Positions 46,514 through 57,507 of a stretch of 64,000 nt of DNA are shown here, in pieces. Under the pieces are notes generated by a model. That model had not been told where the DNA came from and made no database searches. It saw only the letters and a list, made by a program, of their open reading frames with translations. Origin of the DNA: Diphasiastrum complanatum (Eukaryota; Streptophyta; Lycopodiopsida; Lycopodiales; Lycopodiaceae); the NCBI GenBank assembly GCA_029204225.1, contig CM055102.1, positions 28,448,969 through 28,512,968 on the forward strand, read 5' to 3'. Both the position numbers and the translations under genes were made by a program. How positions within the stretch are numbered: position 1 is the stretch's first letter; each line of letters begins with the position of its first letter.

Positions 46514-47314
46514 CTACTTTACTTCTAGCCTGACTATTGCTTTTGACAAAGATTTGGGAAGACCAAGAACCACTTGTCTTTTTGCCATCACCTCCAATGT
46601 CTTGAAGTTGAGATGCCCCAATATCTTGTGCCATACCTCTTGATTTGACATGTCTTCTTTTGCCATACATCCAACTTGGTTAGCAACAACACAAGCATCA
46701 AGTTTCAACAACTTACCTTGCCTTTTCCCTTTTGCAATCAATTCAGCTTCTTTCTTGATCAAACAAGCACCACCAACAAACTCCACCTTGAATCCCTTAT
46801 CAAGCAATTGACTTACACTAAGAAGATTCTTAGTAATGGAAGGAATGAACAAAACATCTCTTAAATTCACATTCCTATTAGTAGAGAGAGAAATAGGAAT
46901 TGTGCCAATCCCTTTGATTGCACACTCACCATATTTGGGGGCCGTGTAGATAACCTTCTTATCACCTTCAAATGCCATCAAGGATGAGTAATGCTCCCCA
47001 TGATATGTCATACCTGATGTAGGTCCTCTATCAATCCACCAAGGATCAATGTCTCCATCATTGGCCAACAAGCAAAATGACATAACAAAAGCATCATTTG
47101 AGATTTGTTCATCAACAACATCTTCATCAATAGTTAGGTTGGATTGCTTATCATCTTGATCTCTCTTTTTCTTGTAGAAATCACTAGCAAAATGCCCTTT
47201 GATTCCACAATAGAAGCACTTCAAATTTGACCTATCTTTCTTCTTCTTAACAAAAGATGAAGGCTCACCTTGATCTTGACCCTTTGAAACAGTTGCGTTT
47301 TTGTGTTGTGGCAT
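46514..47314 (-). pseudogene. Copia gag zinc knuckle, protease and pre-integrase fragment
   Basis: A 266-residue minus-strand frame. The zinc knuckle is CFYCGIKGHFASDF, with the last Cys changed to Phe. A protease-like block follows with WWIDRGPTSGMTY in place of the usual Asp-Ser-Gly, then AIKGIGTIPISL, VLFIPSITKNLLSVSQLLDK, and the pre-integrase block VWHKILGHLNFKTLEVMAKR. Changed catalytic residues and missing pol show a dead fragment, although the frame itself is open. It resembles the protease region of the copia half at 48770-51650. Confidence 0.8.
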
Positions 47315-47475
47315 GGTGCCAGGTATCAGTTGGTGGACGTCTTGAAAGTGGTTATGCTTTATCGTGTTTTTTCATTATTGTATTTTACTTTTCAGCTATA
47401 TTTTACCCTGTTGGATTATGAATAAAGGCTAGAAGGTTTCAGTCTTGCTTTCTCAAGAGGAACTAAGTAAAATTT

Positions 47476-47617
<142 letters not shown>

Positions 47618-47691
47618 CCTATTTCTCTCTCTTTATCCTCCCTCTCTCTCTCTCTCTCGTAGGATCTTCCTCCATCTCCATATCTTTCTCA

Positions 47692-47697
47692 CCCCCC

Positions 47698-47728
<31 letters not shown>

Positions 47729-47840
47729 ACACAACTAGGTGAAAAAGAAGCAAAGAAGAAGAAAGAGAAGAAGGCAAGAAAAAAAAAGGAAAAAGAACAA
47801 GAAGAAACAGAAAAAAAAACAAGAAAAAAAAAATAAAGGT
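47692..47840. repeat. C23 run, (AC)n and A/G-rich tract
   Basis: About 23 C, then nine AC units to 47732, then a purine-rich tract with AAGAAGAAAG motifs to about 47840. Confidence 0.9.
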
Positions 47841-48800
47841 TATTTCCCAGGATCTGGCCTTTGCATTCTTTCTTTTTGTCTTCTATCTTGGTTTTCCACG
47901 CATCATTGACTCTTGACTTCTCATTGCACATCTTTTCTGCTACTTTGAATTTTTTTCTTGATTTTGAGAGGGCTTTGAATTGATCCACACATGCTATATG
48001 CTTGGATCTTTCGGAAAACAAGTTTTGGCTAATGTGTAGGTTGTCGATCCTTCACGAAATCGATCCTAGGTGCATCTTAGATCTAGACTTTGATCCATAG
48101 TACTATTTCGACCCTGAGTAGCCGTCGACCCACAAACAATTCTGATCTGCATTGATCTTGCTATATCTGAATCCCTGAGCGCACGTCAATAAAACCTTTA
48201 TTAACTATTGATTGAGCTACGTTTATTTCGGGCCTACTCCACTAATTCAAGAATCAATCTTGATCCAAGAACTAAATCGATCTTGACCAAATCAATTTGA
48301 CTCTCTGCAGATTCAGACTTTACTTAAATCGATCCATTGAACATTATTAGAAATGTTTTTTTTTTCGTCAATGTATTTGGCATATAAATTATGTCAAAAG
48401 CACTATCAATCATGGTTTTGCGTTGCGTCGCTTGTAGCATAAGGATATGATACATTTATAATTATCTATTTATATGTTTATTAGTTTATTAATACAAAAA
48501 TCCACATGCACAATTGCATGTCTTTTGTTCAAATATCATAATTTAAAAATATCGTCTAAATTATATTGGAACTCTTTGAATTATGGAGACTCAACTAAAT
48601 TTTGCTGAATAAGAGTACGTGTCAAGAGAACTTTCTTGATCAATTTTGGAGTATTTGTGCTTTTCAATATCTACTTTAGATATTACATACATTTTTTCTT
48701 ATATGATATTCTTTCCCTGATGAATATAATTTTTATTCACCAAAAACATTTGTGGTTTCCTATGTGTCTTCAATGCTTTTGACAAAATAAAGACATTCTA
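47841..48800. other. Stretch with nothing recognised
   Basis: AT-rich; many GATC-containing words (TCGATC, TTGATC) near 48040-48330 but no clear repeat or coding similarity. Confidence 0.4.
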
Positions 48801-49914
48801 TATAACCATGTGAGCATTAATTTTGCCAAAATAAGCATAAGTGAAATCAAGATCCACTTGTTTTCCTTTGTCATCATAAGTGGCTTGGGCTCGGATCTCT
48901 CCCTCATGGATCTTCTAGGAGTGAAAATCTGAGGACTTCCATCTTCAAATCTTGACTCCTCCATATGTTGATTGTCTTCAATAACAATAGGTGATAGATT
49001 TTGAGGTTGCTTGATCTCGGCCCCTCCAAGATTGGACTTTTCTTCTTCATGAAAAACTACATCTCTACTATCAATTACTTTAGAGGTAGAGAGCATGTAG
49101 ATTCGATAGGCTTTCTTGTTGGATGAATATCCAACCATTACTCCTTTGCTTGCAGGAGGATCATCCTTCTTTCTCGTTTCCAAGGGAATATGGACAAAGC
49201 ATATACATCCAAATACTCTAAGGTGTTCAACCTTAGGTTTCTTCAAATAGAGTGCTTCATATGGTGACTTTCCTCCAAGTGCAACATGAGGAGGTCTATT
49301 GCAAAGATAGTTTGAACAATTGATAGCCTCACCCCAAAAGTCTTTTGGCAAGTATGTCTCAATTATGATGGTTTTGGCACATTCACACAATGTTCTATTC
49401 TTTCTTTCAGCCACCCCATTTTGAGATGGTGTATATTCACAAGAAAACTCTCTTTTAATGCCTTCAAGCTCACAATAATCGTGAAAGTTATTGGAAGTGT
49501 ACTCACCACCTCCATCACTTCTAAGAATCTTGATTTGTAAGAAAATTGCTTTTTAACTAGAGCTTTGAACTTTAGGAAATAGTCAAACACCATAGACTTT
49601 GAAGCTAGAAGATATACCCAAGTAAATCTAGTGAAATCATCAATGAAAGTTACAAAGCAAGTAGCACCACCCTTGCTCTTTGAAGATGAGAAGTGCACAT
49701 CCGAGTGTATGAGCTCCAATGAATGTGTAGTCTTGATAGATGACTTTGAAAAAGGCTTCTTATGAGACTTAGATATGGCACAAGCTTCACATGGCTTGAA
49801 ATTCTTGGAGATAAGATTAGGCAAGCCAATAACTTTGGCTTTCTTGACCATGGACACCATAGAATTATAGTTAGGATGTCCCAACCTTCTATGCCATAGT
49901 TCTTCCAAAGACAT
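48770..49914 (-). pseudogene. Copia pre-integrase and integrase
   Basis: Two overlapping frames. The upstream one has LWHRRLGHPNYNSMVSMVKK, CEACAISKSHKKPF, LELIHSDVHFSSSKSKGG, FIDDFTRFTWVYLLASKS. A frameshift near 49550 hides the SDGGGEY region. The second frame resumes with AERKNRTLCECAKTIIIET, FWGEAINCSNYLCNRPPH, KPKVEHLRVFGCICFVH and KGVMVGYSSNKKAYRIY. Confidence 0.85.
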
Positions 49915-50050
49915 ATGAGTAGCAAAAGCACTATCACAAGAGTTAGCATACTCTTTGGGATCAAGCTTGTAGATTCCACCATATCTAGACCCAAATGAAG
50001 GATCTCATCATGCTTCTTGATTGTACATGTATCAACATTGAAATTCACAT

Positions 50051-50976
50051 CTAACAATTGCCCAACACTAATAAGATTTTTGTTAACTTGGGAACAAAAA
50101 GTACATTAGATAGAGAAAGAACTTTTGATGAAGAAAGCTTTAGGGGAATGGTCCCTATGCCTTCAATAGCACACTCATGATCATTTGCTGTGTAGATGGA
50201 CTTCTTGGCTCCTTCATAAGGTGATATGGATGAAAAAGAATACTTGGAGCTACACATATGTGAGGAAGCTCCACTATCGATATACCACGAACCATCCTTC
50301 TTGAAAGGTGATGAAGAAAAGCTCGAGACCATAAGAGATCCCTCTCCATCACTTGCATGAGCATCTTCCTTCTCTTCATTAGAAATGTTGGCTTGGTAGC
50401 TCCTCCTTAATGGCATAACTCTGAACAAGGTTGTCATATTCCTCCTTTAACCCATTAAGTATGACTTGAACAAGTTCATTTTGGTTGATGGAGTCTCCTA
50501 TGCATAACAATTCTCTATGGAGGTCTTTAACTCTAAGCTGAAGCACATTCATCACTTCTCTGTACACTTTGAAAAATTTGGTTTCTTAGTGTTAGAAGTC
50601 TAGAAGTATTTTTTGCCTCATAGATAGACTTGAGAGTATCCCAAACATCTTTGGCATTAGTACAAACACCAATTTATCTTAAGATGTCATTTGAGACATT
50701 CATCTTAATATAATGTAGAGCCATCCTGGCTCTCTTTTTGTACTTTGGAATTTCTTGAGGAATTTGTGGTTCTTCTTCAATGCCAAGTACAATATCCATC
50801 ACATGTTGTAGTATTGGGATAGATTCCATTCTAGCCTTCCAAATTGAGTAATTGGAGGTTGACAGTCTTTCACTTGTTTCTAATAGAAAGACACCCATTG
50901 AAGTCATAAAGAATGATGGAAATAAAAAAAGATGGATGAAAGAATTTATTGTCTTCTCACTATAGGAACCAATCAA
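50051..50976 (-). pseudogene. Copia gag and protease
   Basis: Gag starts near 50976 (FLLETSERLSTSNYSIWKAR, YIKMNVSNDILR), breaks at about 50670, then continues (ELLCIGDSINQNELVQVILN, LKEEYDNLVQSYAIKEELP). The protease frame at 50437-50051 contains WYIDSGASSHMCSS, an intact Asp-Ser-Gly catalytic motif, then ECAIEGIGTIPLKLSSSK and VLFVPKLTK. No zinc knuckle is seen between gag and protease. Confidence 0.8.
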
Positions 50977-51637
50977 GGGTACAAAACCAAATCCTATGTA
51001 AGACTAAGCAAAAAACTGTGAGCTAGATCTCACTAGCTTGACAATCTCTCTAAAACTCATCAAAAAAGATGAAGTATAGCAAAAGTTATGGTTCTCTGAA
51101 TTTCACATGTGAAATATTCCAAAAATGTCAAATTGACTCAAATTCAATCTATTTGTATGAAATAATTTGCTTAGAACCCTAAAATTTTTTCTAAATCACA
51201 TATAGATGAGATTGTACAGTTTCTGGATGATTTTTGTGATCATTCAAGCAATAAATGCCATGTACACACGATTTGCCACAGGTCTAGGCGCCCTACCTAC
51301 GACTCTTCAAAAGCTTATAACTTCTGATTGGCTTATTCAATTGTCATGATTCAAATCGCATCAGATTCTACACATTTCTAGCTTTATAGTGGGCTAATTT
51401 GCAAAAATTTGGATCTAAGGTGAGAGAGAACCACCAATCTGAAAATGGGCGGATTTCAGACGTGCCAGCACCTGAAATTCCATACAGTATCTGATCTGGC
51501 CCATTCAATGTGGTTTGAAGCTCTAAATCACCAGAAAACTACAAACTAGCTAGAAAGTAGAATCTAGACAATTCCTAGCTTGAAATCTGATCAGATCTGC
51601 AAACTTTTTGATTAGATTTGCTTGTAAAACTTAGGTA

Positions 51638-51650
51638 GGCTTTGATACCA
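51638..51650 (-). other. Primer binding site of the minus-strand copia half
   Basis: On the minus strand TGGTATCAAAGCC follows the LTR end TTCAGCA directly. Confidence 0.85.
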
Positions 51651-51968
51651 TGCTGAATTCACACGTGTGGGGCGCCCTACACATGTATTTTTGATCTCCT
51701 AAGCACAATAACACCATAAAGATCAGATTAACATTGGTTGTCAATAGGAAAGCTGATCATACAAGCATTATTATTGTGTTACAAGCAAGATCTGTCATCA
51801 AAACATAAGACTAAGCATCATAAATGCCTCTACTCGGCTAGAGAGAGAAAATAGCAAGTACAAAACTCGTGGAGAGAGAGAGGGCACAAAGAGCTTGTCT
51901 CCAAATTTGCACTACACACAAATTTCATCATTTTCTCAATGAGAGTACATTACATATATATAGATCCA
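51651..51968 (-). repeat. Partial 5' LTR (last 318 bases)
   Basis: Matches 55961-56278 in reverse complement over exactly 318 bases with few differences. The first 296 bases of the LTR are missing; the break lies at GATCCA (51963-51968). Confidence 0.9.
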
Positions 51969-53060
51969 GCAGAGAATCTCCGAGATGGAGTCCAAAAACA
52001 CTCTGATCAGCCAGAAACTTGTCCAGCTAGATCAAGAGTTAAAGATTTCCAAACAACATGAAGACAAGGCTGAAGCCGAAAAGAAGTTGGCCCAGCAACA
52101 AGCTGTTCGCTTGGAAGACTACATCAACTCCCTGCAAAACGTCCTGACAACTGCACAAGATCAGGTGGATAAGGCCACGCAGGATGCAAAGCAACAGGTG
52201 CAGCTGCTAAAGGGTCAATTACAGATGGCTGAACAAGATCGCACGCGACTTCAAGGTGAATTGGATTCGACCACCCTTGAACGTGATGCGTATCTTCAAA
52301 CACAAATACCAGATCATCCGGTCACACCGACGGAGATTGCATATTTGTTCAAGAAAGTGGAGACATACAAAGTGGCCCTTCAGGGATTTCAAGGCCACTT
52401 TGACAGGTTCAAAGGAGCGTCTACAACCGAGTTGGCAAAGGCTAAAGAGATCATCTCTCGAAGCACCAGTCTATATGTGCATTAATCCATATTATTATCC
52501 AATAGGTCACCGAGACCTGTTTGCTGACACGAAGGTTAAAAACAAGATTTATTGGCCCAAGTTGACAAGTTTGAATACCGAAAACCCGGCTGACGACATG
52601 ATCACAAATTGATGCGTCTTCTACCAACAACACCATGGGAATCCCGATCGTGATGTGCAATATTTTGTGAAGAACTATGGCCTGGTGGCATTTTTGGCAA
52701 AAATTGCAAGGCTATTGGGATCGGGGGCTACGATCCATTGCCATCGATATCAATTAGCCCTTAAAGACGAAAGTTGACCACATCAACATAGCATGCCTTC
52801 ATTATAGGGCAACCCTCACTTTGGCGCTCCATGTTGATATGATCAAGCTATGGAAGACCCATGGATTTCTGTAGGGTATGCTAAATTACTATACTCCAAG
52901 GCCCTTCCTTACCAAACTATGCTGGAAAATGATGGAAGGGATCAACAAGAAGATCTACCAAAATCGCCAACAACAATCTCGCCTCCAGGAAGCCTAACAG
53001 ATCCGGGACGAAAAAGCCTCGATTGGTGTGGGACCACCAATCCAATAAAGAGGGGGATAA
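51969..53060 (+). pseudogene. Coiled-coil ORF and 3' internal end of another LTR element
   Basis: The frame at 51985-52485 encodes 166 residues (MESKNTLISQKLVQLDQEL at its start), rich in Gln, Glu, Lys, Ala and Leu, with a long predicted coiled coil to about residue 105, then a segment with VTPTEIAYLFKKVETYKVAL. I do not recognise its family. Downstream frames are broken (MEGINKKIYQNRQQQSRLQE near 52935). The stretch ends in a polypurine tract AAAGAGGGGGATAA at 53047-53060, directly before a TGTTAG start, so it looks like the 3' interior of an LTR retrotransposon whose other parts are gone. Confidence 0.5.
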
Positions 53061-54018
53061 TGTTAGCAACAAAGTATAAAAAGAGAAATAAAACACTATG
53101 GCATGTGTATTGTAAGTCCACGTGTGAGTACTTGTTAATAAACTTCTACTATGGCATGTGTGTTATAAGACCATGGGTAGAAGCTTAAATGAATTTTAAA
53201 CTTCTAAGTTAGAAAACTTAAGCTTAGAAATAAAAGATTCCAAATTATCTTAAGTTCTAAGTTTAGAGATTCAAGATTTCTAAGTTAGAAGTTGTGAGCC
53301 TTAGAATGGCAAGTTTAGAAGACTAATCCTATAAGTTAGTGGAAACTTATGGAAGACCCTTCTTGCTGTAAGAAGAGAGGCATTTCCCTTGTAAATAACA
53401 CATTGAGATTATGACAAATTGCCATCTTGTGATTATCTTGTTATTTCTTTGTGTTACTCTTGGAAGGTGAATAGCTTGAGGAAAGGTGCTTGGGCCTCCT
53501 CTTGCCTCCTATTGGTTTTTTCATTGTGGCATGCTTTATTTGATTTATTATTGACTTAGCCACAATCACTATTTCATTTCCCTTTGGATGATTAGTTAGG
53601 TGTAGATTGTTGGTTGTACATCTAGTTCTTCCATTATTGCAACTCTCCTCTGACTTGTTTATCACTGCTCTTTGTACCAAGTTGGGGCTACCACATACAA
53701 TGTTAAATGACATTTCTAAGTGTTAATGTGGATGGAAATCGTAGTGTCACATAATTTCATTCGTGATGTTCTTGCAACTATTGCTCATGATAATGGTTTT
53801 CATGTTGTCCAAGAATAGACACACATTTTTCCAAGGCCATCTTCACAATCATCTTGTTGGTGGGTTGACCTTGCTCTCTTGCACATGAGAGAATTCGCAC
53901 TCTTGGAGATGATATTATTGATGATCCCTCTCGACAGGATCTTCTTCCTCATTCTTGAAGAAATGAAATGTTTCTAACTACGAAGCCTTGCTAGCTTTCA
54001 GATCTTAGCCTGAGGAAG
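53061..54018 (+). mobile_element. Probable 3' LTR after the polypurine tract, right end unknown
   Basis: Starts TGTTAGCAACAAAG. Contains repeated TTCTAAGTTAGAAN-type words (53200-53330). No partner LTR is in the window, so the right border is not known. From about 53700 to 54018 nothing is recognised. Confidence 0.4.
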
Positions 54019-54020
54019 AT

Positions 54021-54200
54021 GTTCGGGAACACGAAAGTCAGGAGACACGAAGCACGAAAAGTTTCGAGAACTCGAAAGTCAAAGAAAATGAAGATGAACG
54101 GTTCGTGAACTCGAAAGTCAAAAGAAACGAAGGCGAACGGTTCGCGAACTCGAAAGTCGAAGCAGACGAAGACAAACGGTTCGCAAACACGAAAGATTCA
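54021..54200. repeat. Minisatellite, 39-40-base units
   Basis: Units start at 54021, 54061, 54101, 54140 and 54179, each GTTCG(N)GAAC(T/A)CGAAAG-like followed by an A/G-rich end with GAAG(N)CGAACG. The region 54019-54530 may be an LTR starting TGTTCGGGAACACG, but no partner is present. Confidence 0.75.
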
Positions 54201-54533
54201 TGAACAAGAATCTTTTGTGGTCCATGAGAATATTTTGTGGTCCAGTATGAGAGAAGGCAAATGAGCAAAATGAAACCTTCTCCTGCCCTCCACGCTCCAG
54301 AGAGTACCAACGAGATCATGCAAGTACCCAGAAGTACAGATATCTGATCTGATGGCATGACGTCAGCAGATACATTTTAGGTTGTGGCTAATCTGCCACT
54401 CTTGTATTTCCCTGATTAGTTGTAGATGCTTAATTACTCTAATCTTAGACTTACATAGAGCGACTATACTTATTGTATGATACTTGACATATAGATCAAC
54501 AGAGTACACATACAGTGTAAGTAACGGTCTCAA

Positions 54534-55646
54534 ATGTCTAATTCTACTCCATGTGATCATACTTTTTCGCCTATGTCTCTACGCCTATACGAAAGATATC
54601 CATTTACCACCAAAATAGTGGACAAAAATCCACCTCTCTCAGGAAAGTTTGATGGTAATAATATTGTCATTCTCCTAATCTATGTAGATGACATTATTCT
54701 TAATGGAAGTTGTTTGATGCTAGTTCAAGAAACCAAAGATGCATTAGGAAAAGAATTTAGAATGCAAGATCTAGGAGAGATCCATTACATTTTGGGCCTT
54801 GAGATTGATTTTCATGAAGAGTATGCTTTTATTTGTCAATCTAGATATGTCTTTTCTATGTTGAGAAAATGCAATATGCCAAATTGTAAAGGCATAGATA
54901 CTCCCATGGAGCAACATGTAAAAGATCCTATTAAAGGTGATGAAAGATCCTTCGAGGACATCACACTTTATAGGAGTCTTATAGGCTCTTTAATTTGGCT
55001 TACTATCACTAGACCCGATTTGAGCTATTGTGTGCACAAATTGAGTCAGTTTATGCAAGATCCCAAGATCCAACATTGGAAGATGGCCAAGAGAGTTCTA
55101 AGATATGTATCTTCTACTCAAGATTATGGTTTATTGTACAAGAATGAAGATCTAACCATTGTTGGCTATTCAGATTTCAATTTTGCAAGTGATAAAATGG
55201 ATCGGAAGTCCATTAATGCATATACTATTTTTCTTGGAGGCAATCTTGTGTCTTGGCTTTCAAAGAAGCAAGATACCATATCTCTATCATCTTGTGAGGC
55301 CGAGTACAAAGCACTCACTACAACAACTAAAGAGGTGCTTTGGATCAAGAGGTTAATCATGGAGCTAAAGTGCATCAAAGAGGATGATTTTCCCTTGATC
55401 AAATGTGACAACATATCGGCACAAGCTCTTGCAAACAATCCTATTTTTCATGCAAGAAGCAAGCATATAGAAGTGGCACACCATTTTGTAAGGGAAAAGC
55501 TCATTGGAGGTGAAATCAACTTAGAACATGTCGACACATCTTCGTGTATTGCTGATCTTCTCACAAAGCCACTTTGCAAAAGTGCCTTTTCAAAGTATAG
55601 GTCTAATCTTGGTCTTATCTCAAGATCAATGCTTGATCCACATTAG
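54534..55646 (+). pseudogene. Copia RT C-terminal part and RNase H behind a foreign leader
   Basis: A single open frame of 370 residues. From residue about 43 it is copia pol: IVILLIYVDDIILNGSC with the catalytic YVDD, LGEIHYILGLEIDF, GIDTPMEQHVK, YRSLIGSLIWLTITRPDLSY, then RNase H (NEDLTIVGYSDFNFASDK, SLSSCEAEYKALTTTTKEVL, DNISAQALANNPIFHARSKH, IADLLTKPLCKSAFSKYRSN). The first about 40 residues (MSNSTPCDHTFSPMSLRLYE) do not belong to RT; PPLSGKFDG resembles the start of a copia gag. RT fingers and early palm are absent. Open but not a functional polymerase. Confidence 0.85.
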
Positions 55647-55654
55647 ATACATTT

Positions 55655-55664
55655 TTAGGAGGAG
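55655..55664 (+). other. Polypurine tract
   Basis: TTAGGAGGAG directly before the LTR start TGTCAAAATT. Confidence 0.8.
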
Positions 55665-56278
55665 TGTCAAAATTATTGAAAAATCTATCTAATGTTGTGT
55701 GTATGGGTCCTAAAAATGCCAAAGATGAATTGAGCTCTTTTGGCTTAGTAAAGACCCATCTTAGAATAGAATATTCAAGGTAGGTAGAAGTAGAAACTCG
55801 AGCTACCATAGGAATTGCCATTTGTACCTTACATGCCACATTTAATGCATGGAAAGACTAGGTGGCACAATTAGACATAGTGAGGTGGCTTGAATAAGTC
55901 TAGATAGCTTGAGGGGTGGATCCACAACTCCAATTCAACTCAAAGTAGGAGAAGAGTCCATGGATCTATATATATGTGATGTACTCTCATTGAGAAAATG
56001 ATGAAATTTGTGTGTAGTGCAAATTTGGAAACAAGCTCTTTGTGCCGTCTCTCTCTCCAAGAGTTTTGTACTTGCTATTTTCTCTCTCTAGCCGAGTAGA
56101 GGCATTTATGATGCTTAGTCTTATGTTTTGATGACAGATTTTGCTTGTAACACAATAATATTGCTTGTATGATCAGCTTTCCTATTGACAACCAATGCTA
56201 GTCTGATCTTTATGGTGTTATTGTGCTTAGGAGATCAAAAATACATGTGTAGGGCATCCCACACGTGTGAATTCAGCA
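55665..56278 (+). repeat. Complete copia 3' LTR, 614 bases
   Basis: TGTCAAAATTATTG to GTGAATTCAGCA. A TATA-like run CTATATATATGTGATG at about 55965 and the shared CACACGTGTG palindrome at 56260-56269. Its last 318 bases occur inverted at 51651-51968. Confidence 0.9.
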
Positions 56279-56789
56279 ATCACCAAGTAGGGAGGCGGAA
56301 GAAGAACACACAATATCATTCAATCACACTAACTCATACTGAATGTAAAATGTACATATAAACCCTGAACCCTGATAGAGAGGGAGAACCTAGGAGTAGA
56401 CTACTAGACTATCCTATGGCTAGTTACAGCTAGTAATAAAGTACATCGTAAATAGTAACTAGGAAGTGTAGCAATGAAGTTTATCATTGATTTCTAACAA
56501 TCTATTTCGAGCTCCATTCTGATTCTCAAAGTACCTCAGAGAGCTGCTATGATGATGATCTGCCTGAAATGCTTTGATGAATATCGGTCCAGTATCCAAT
56601 AATGAAATCTGCAAAACAAAAACCAATATTGTAGTTTGTTAAGTTTAGTATCACAAAAAATAGTTGTAACAAATTAATTTTACAAAAAGAGCAACAAACA
56701 TCCGCCTTCAAACTCCTCCCCAAATCATTCCCATTGTAGTCAACTCCCGCTTCCTCTTGACACTCCCTTTGCCACCTCTCCATCAGCTA
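56279..56789. other. Stretch with nothing recognised
   Basis: No coding or repeat signal that I can support. Confidence 0.4.
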
Positions 56790-57486
56790 ACGTCTTGCCG
56801 TCCTTTGACATAGATGTGGAGAAGCACATAGTAGAGGATGATTGAGGTGGTCACGTCATCACTCACATGAGACAATTCAAGCATGTGGTCTTCAACAGGG
56901 ACATTTTCAGGGACTGGTGCAAACAAAGTGATGAGAAAAATAATTATGTCATTGACCAGTTGTATAGAGAATTTCCAGTACCCTCTCCTGATTTGGAATT
57001 TGACCAAATATTGATGGGATGACACATGGGAAGCGTGATGAGCCACCACAAATTAGAGATCCGAGATGTGGTGAGAGCTGGCAAATCTAGGCCATACAAC
57101 ATGCATAAGGACGATTGGAAGTTTGCAAAGAAAGAATTTCGAGAAGATCTAGATCGCTTCAAGCAACAAGGAGAGGCATCTAAGAAGCGAATGGAGATGA
57201 CAAGGCCCTCGCACCTGGGCACTGGCGTCCAAGGTTCTTTTCATGCCCATTTTGTAAGTCTTCCCACCCATAAGTTGAACTTGTTTCGGTCATAATTCAT
57301 ATTTTATTTGTGGATTTGTTTAAATTAGATCACAATCATCGATTTGTCGGTTCATGCAAAAATCTGTCGTAAAGTGGTCTCCCACAAAAGATGAGTACAA
57401 GTATGCATATTCCAACAACTTGCAATCATTACTCAAATTATTGGAGAGACAAGGAGTGAGAATTGACTGGAATGGATATTATGAGG
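56790..57486 (+). pseudogene. Unidentified, possibly spliced coding relic (En/Spm-linked type?)
   Basis: The + strand frame reads NRDIFRDWCKQSDEKNNYVI, LYREFPVPSPDLEFDQIL, a TGA at 57018-57020, then HHKLEIRDVVRAGKSRPYNM, KDDWKFAKKEFREDLDRFKQ and RPSHLGTGVQGSFHAHF up to a good donor (GTAAGT at 57256). After a 100-base gap another block reads KWSPTKDEYKYAYSNNLQS and LLERQGVRIDWNGYYE before a second donor (GTATGT, 57487). The basic helical part recalls ORFs carried by En/Spm (CACTA) elements, but I am not sure. Stops upstream indicate decay. Confidence 0.4.
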
Positions 57487-57507
57487 TATGTATTATGGTT
57501 TCAACAT

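Larger units (their letters stand above)
48770..51968 (-). mobile_element. 5' half of a copia element, minus orientation
   Basis: Reading leftward from 51968: the end part of a 5' LTR, a primer site, gag, zinc-free spacer, protease, pre-integrase and integrase, ending just as RT should begin (about 48800, VDLDFTYAYFGKIN). RT and RNase H are absent. The LTR part matches the 3' LTR at 55961-56278, which lies on the opposite strand next to an RT/RNase H half. Confidence 0.85.
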
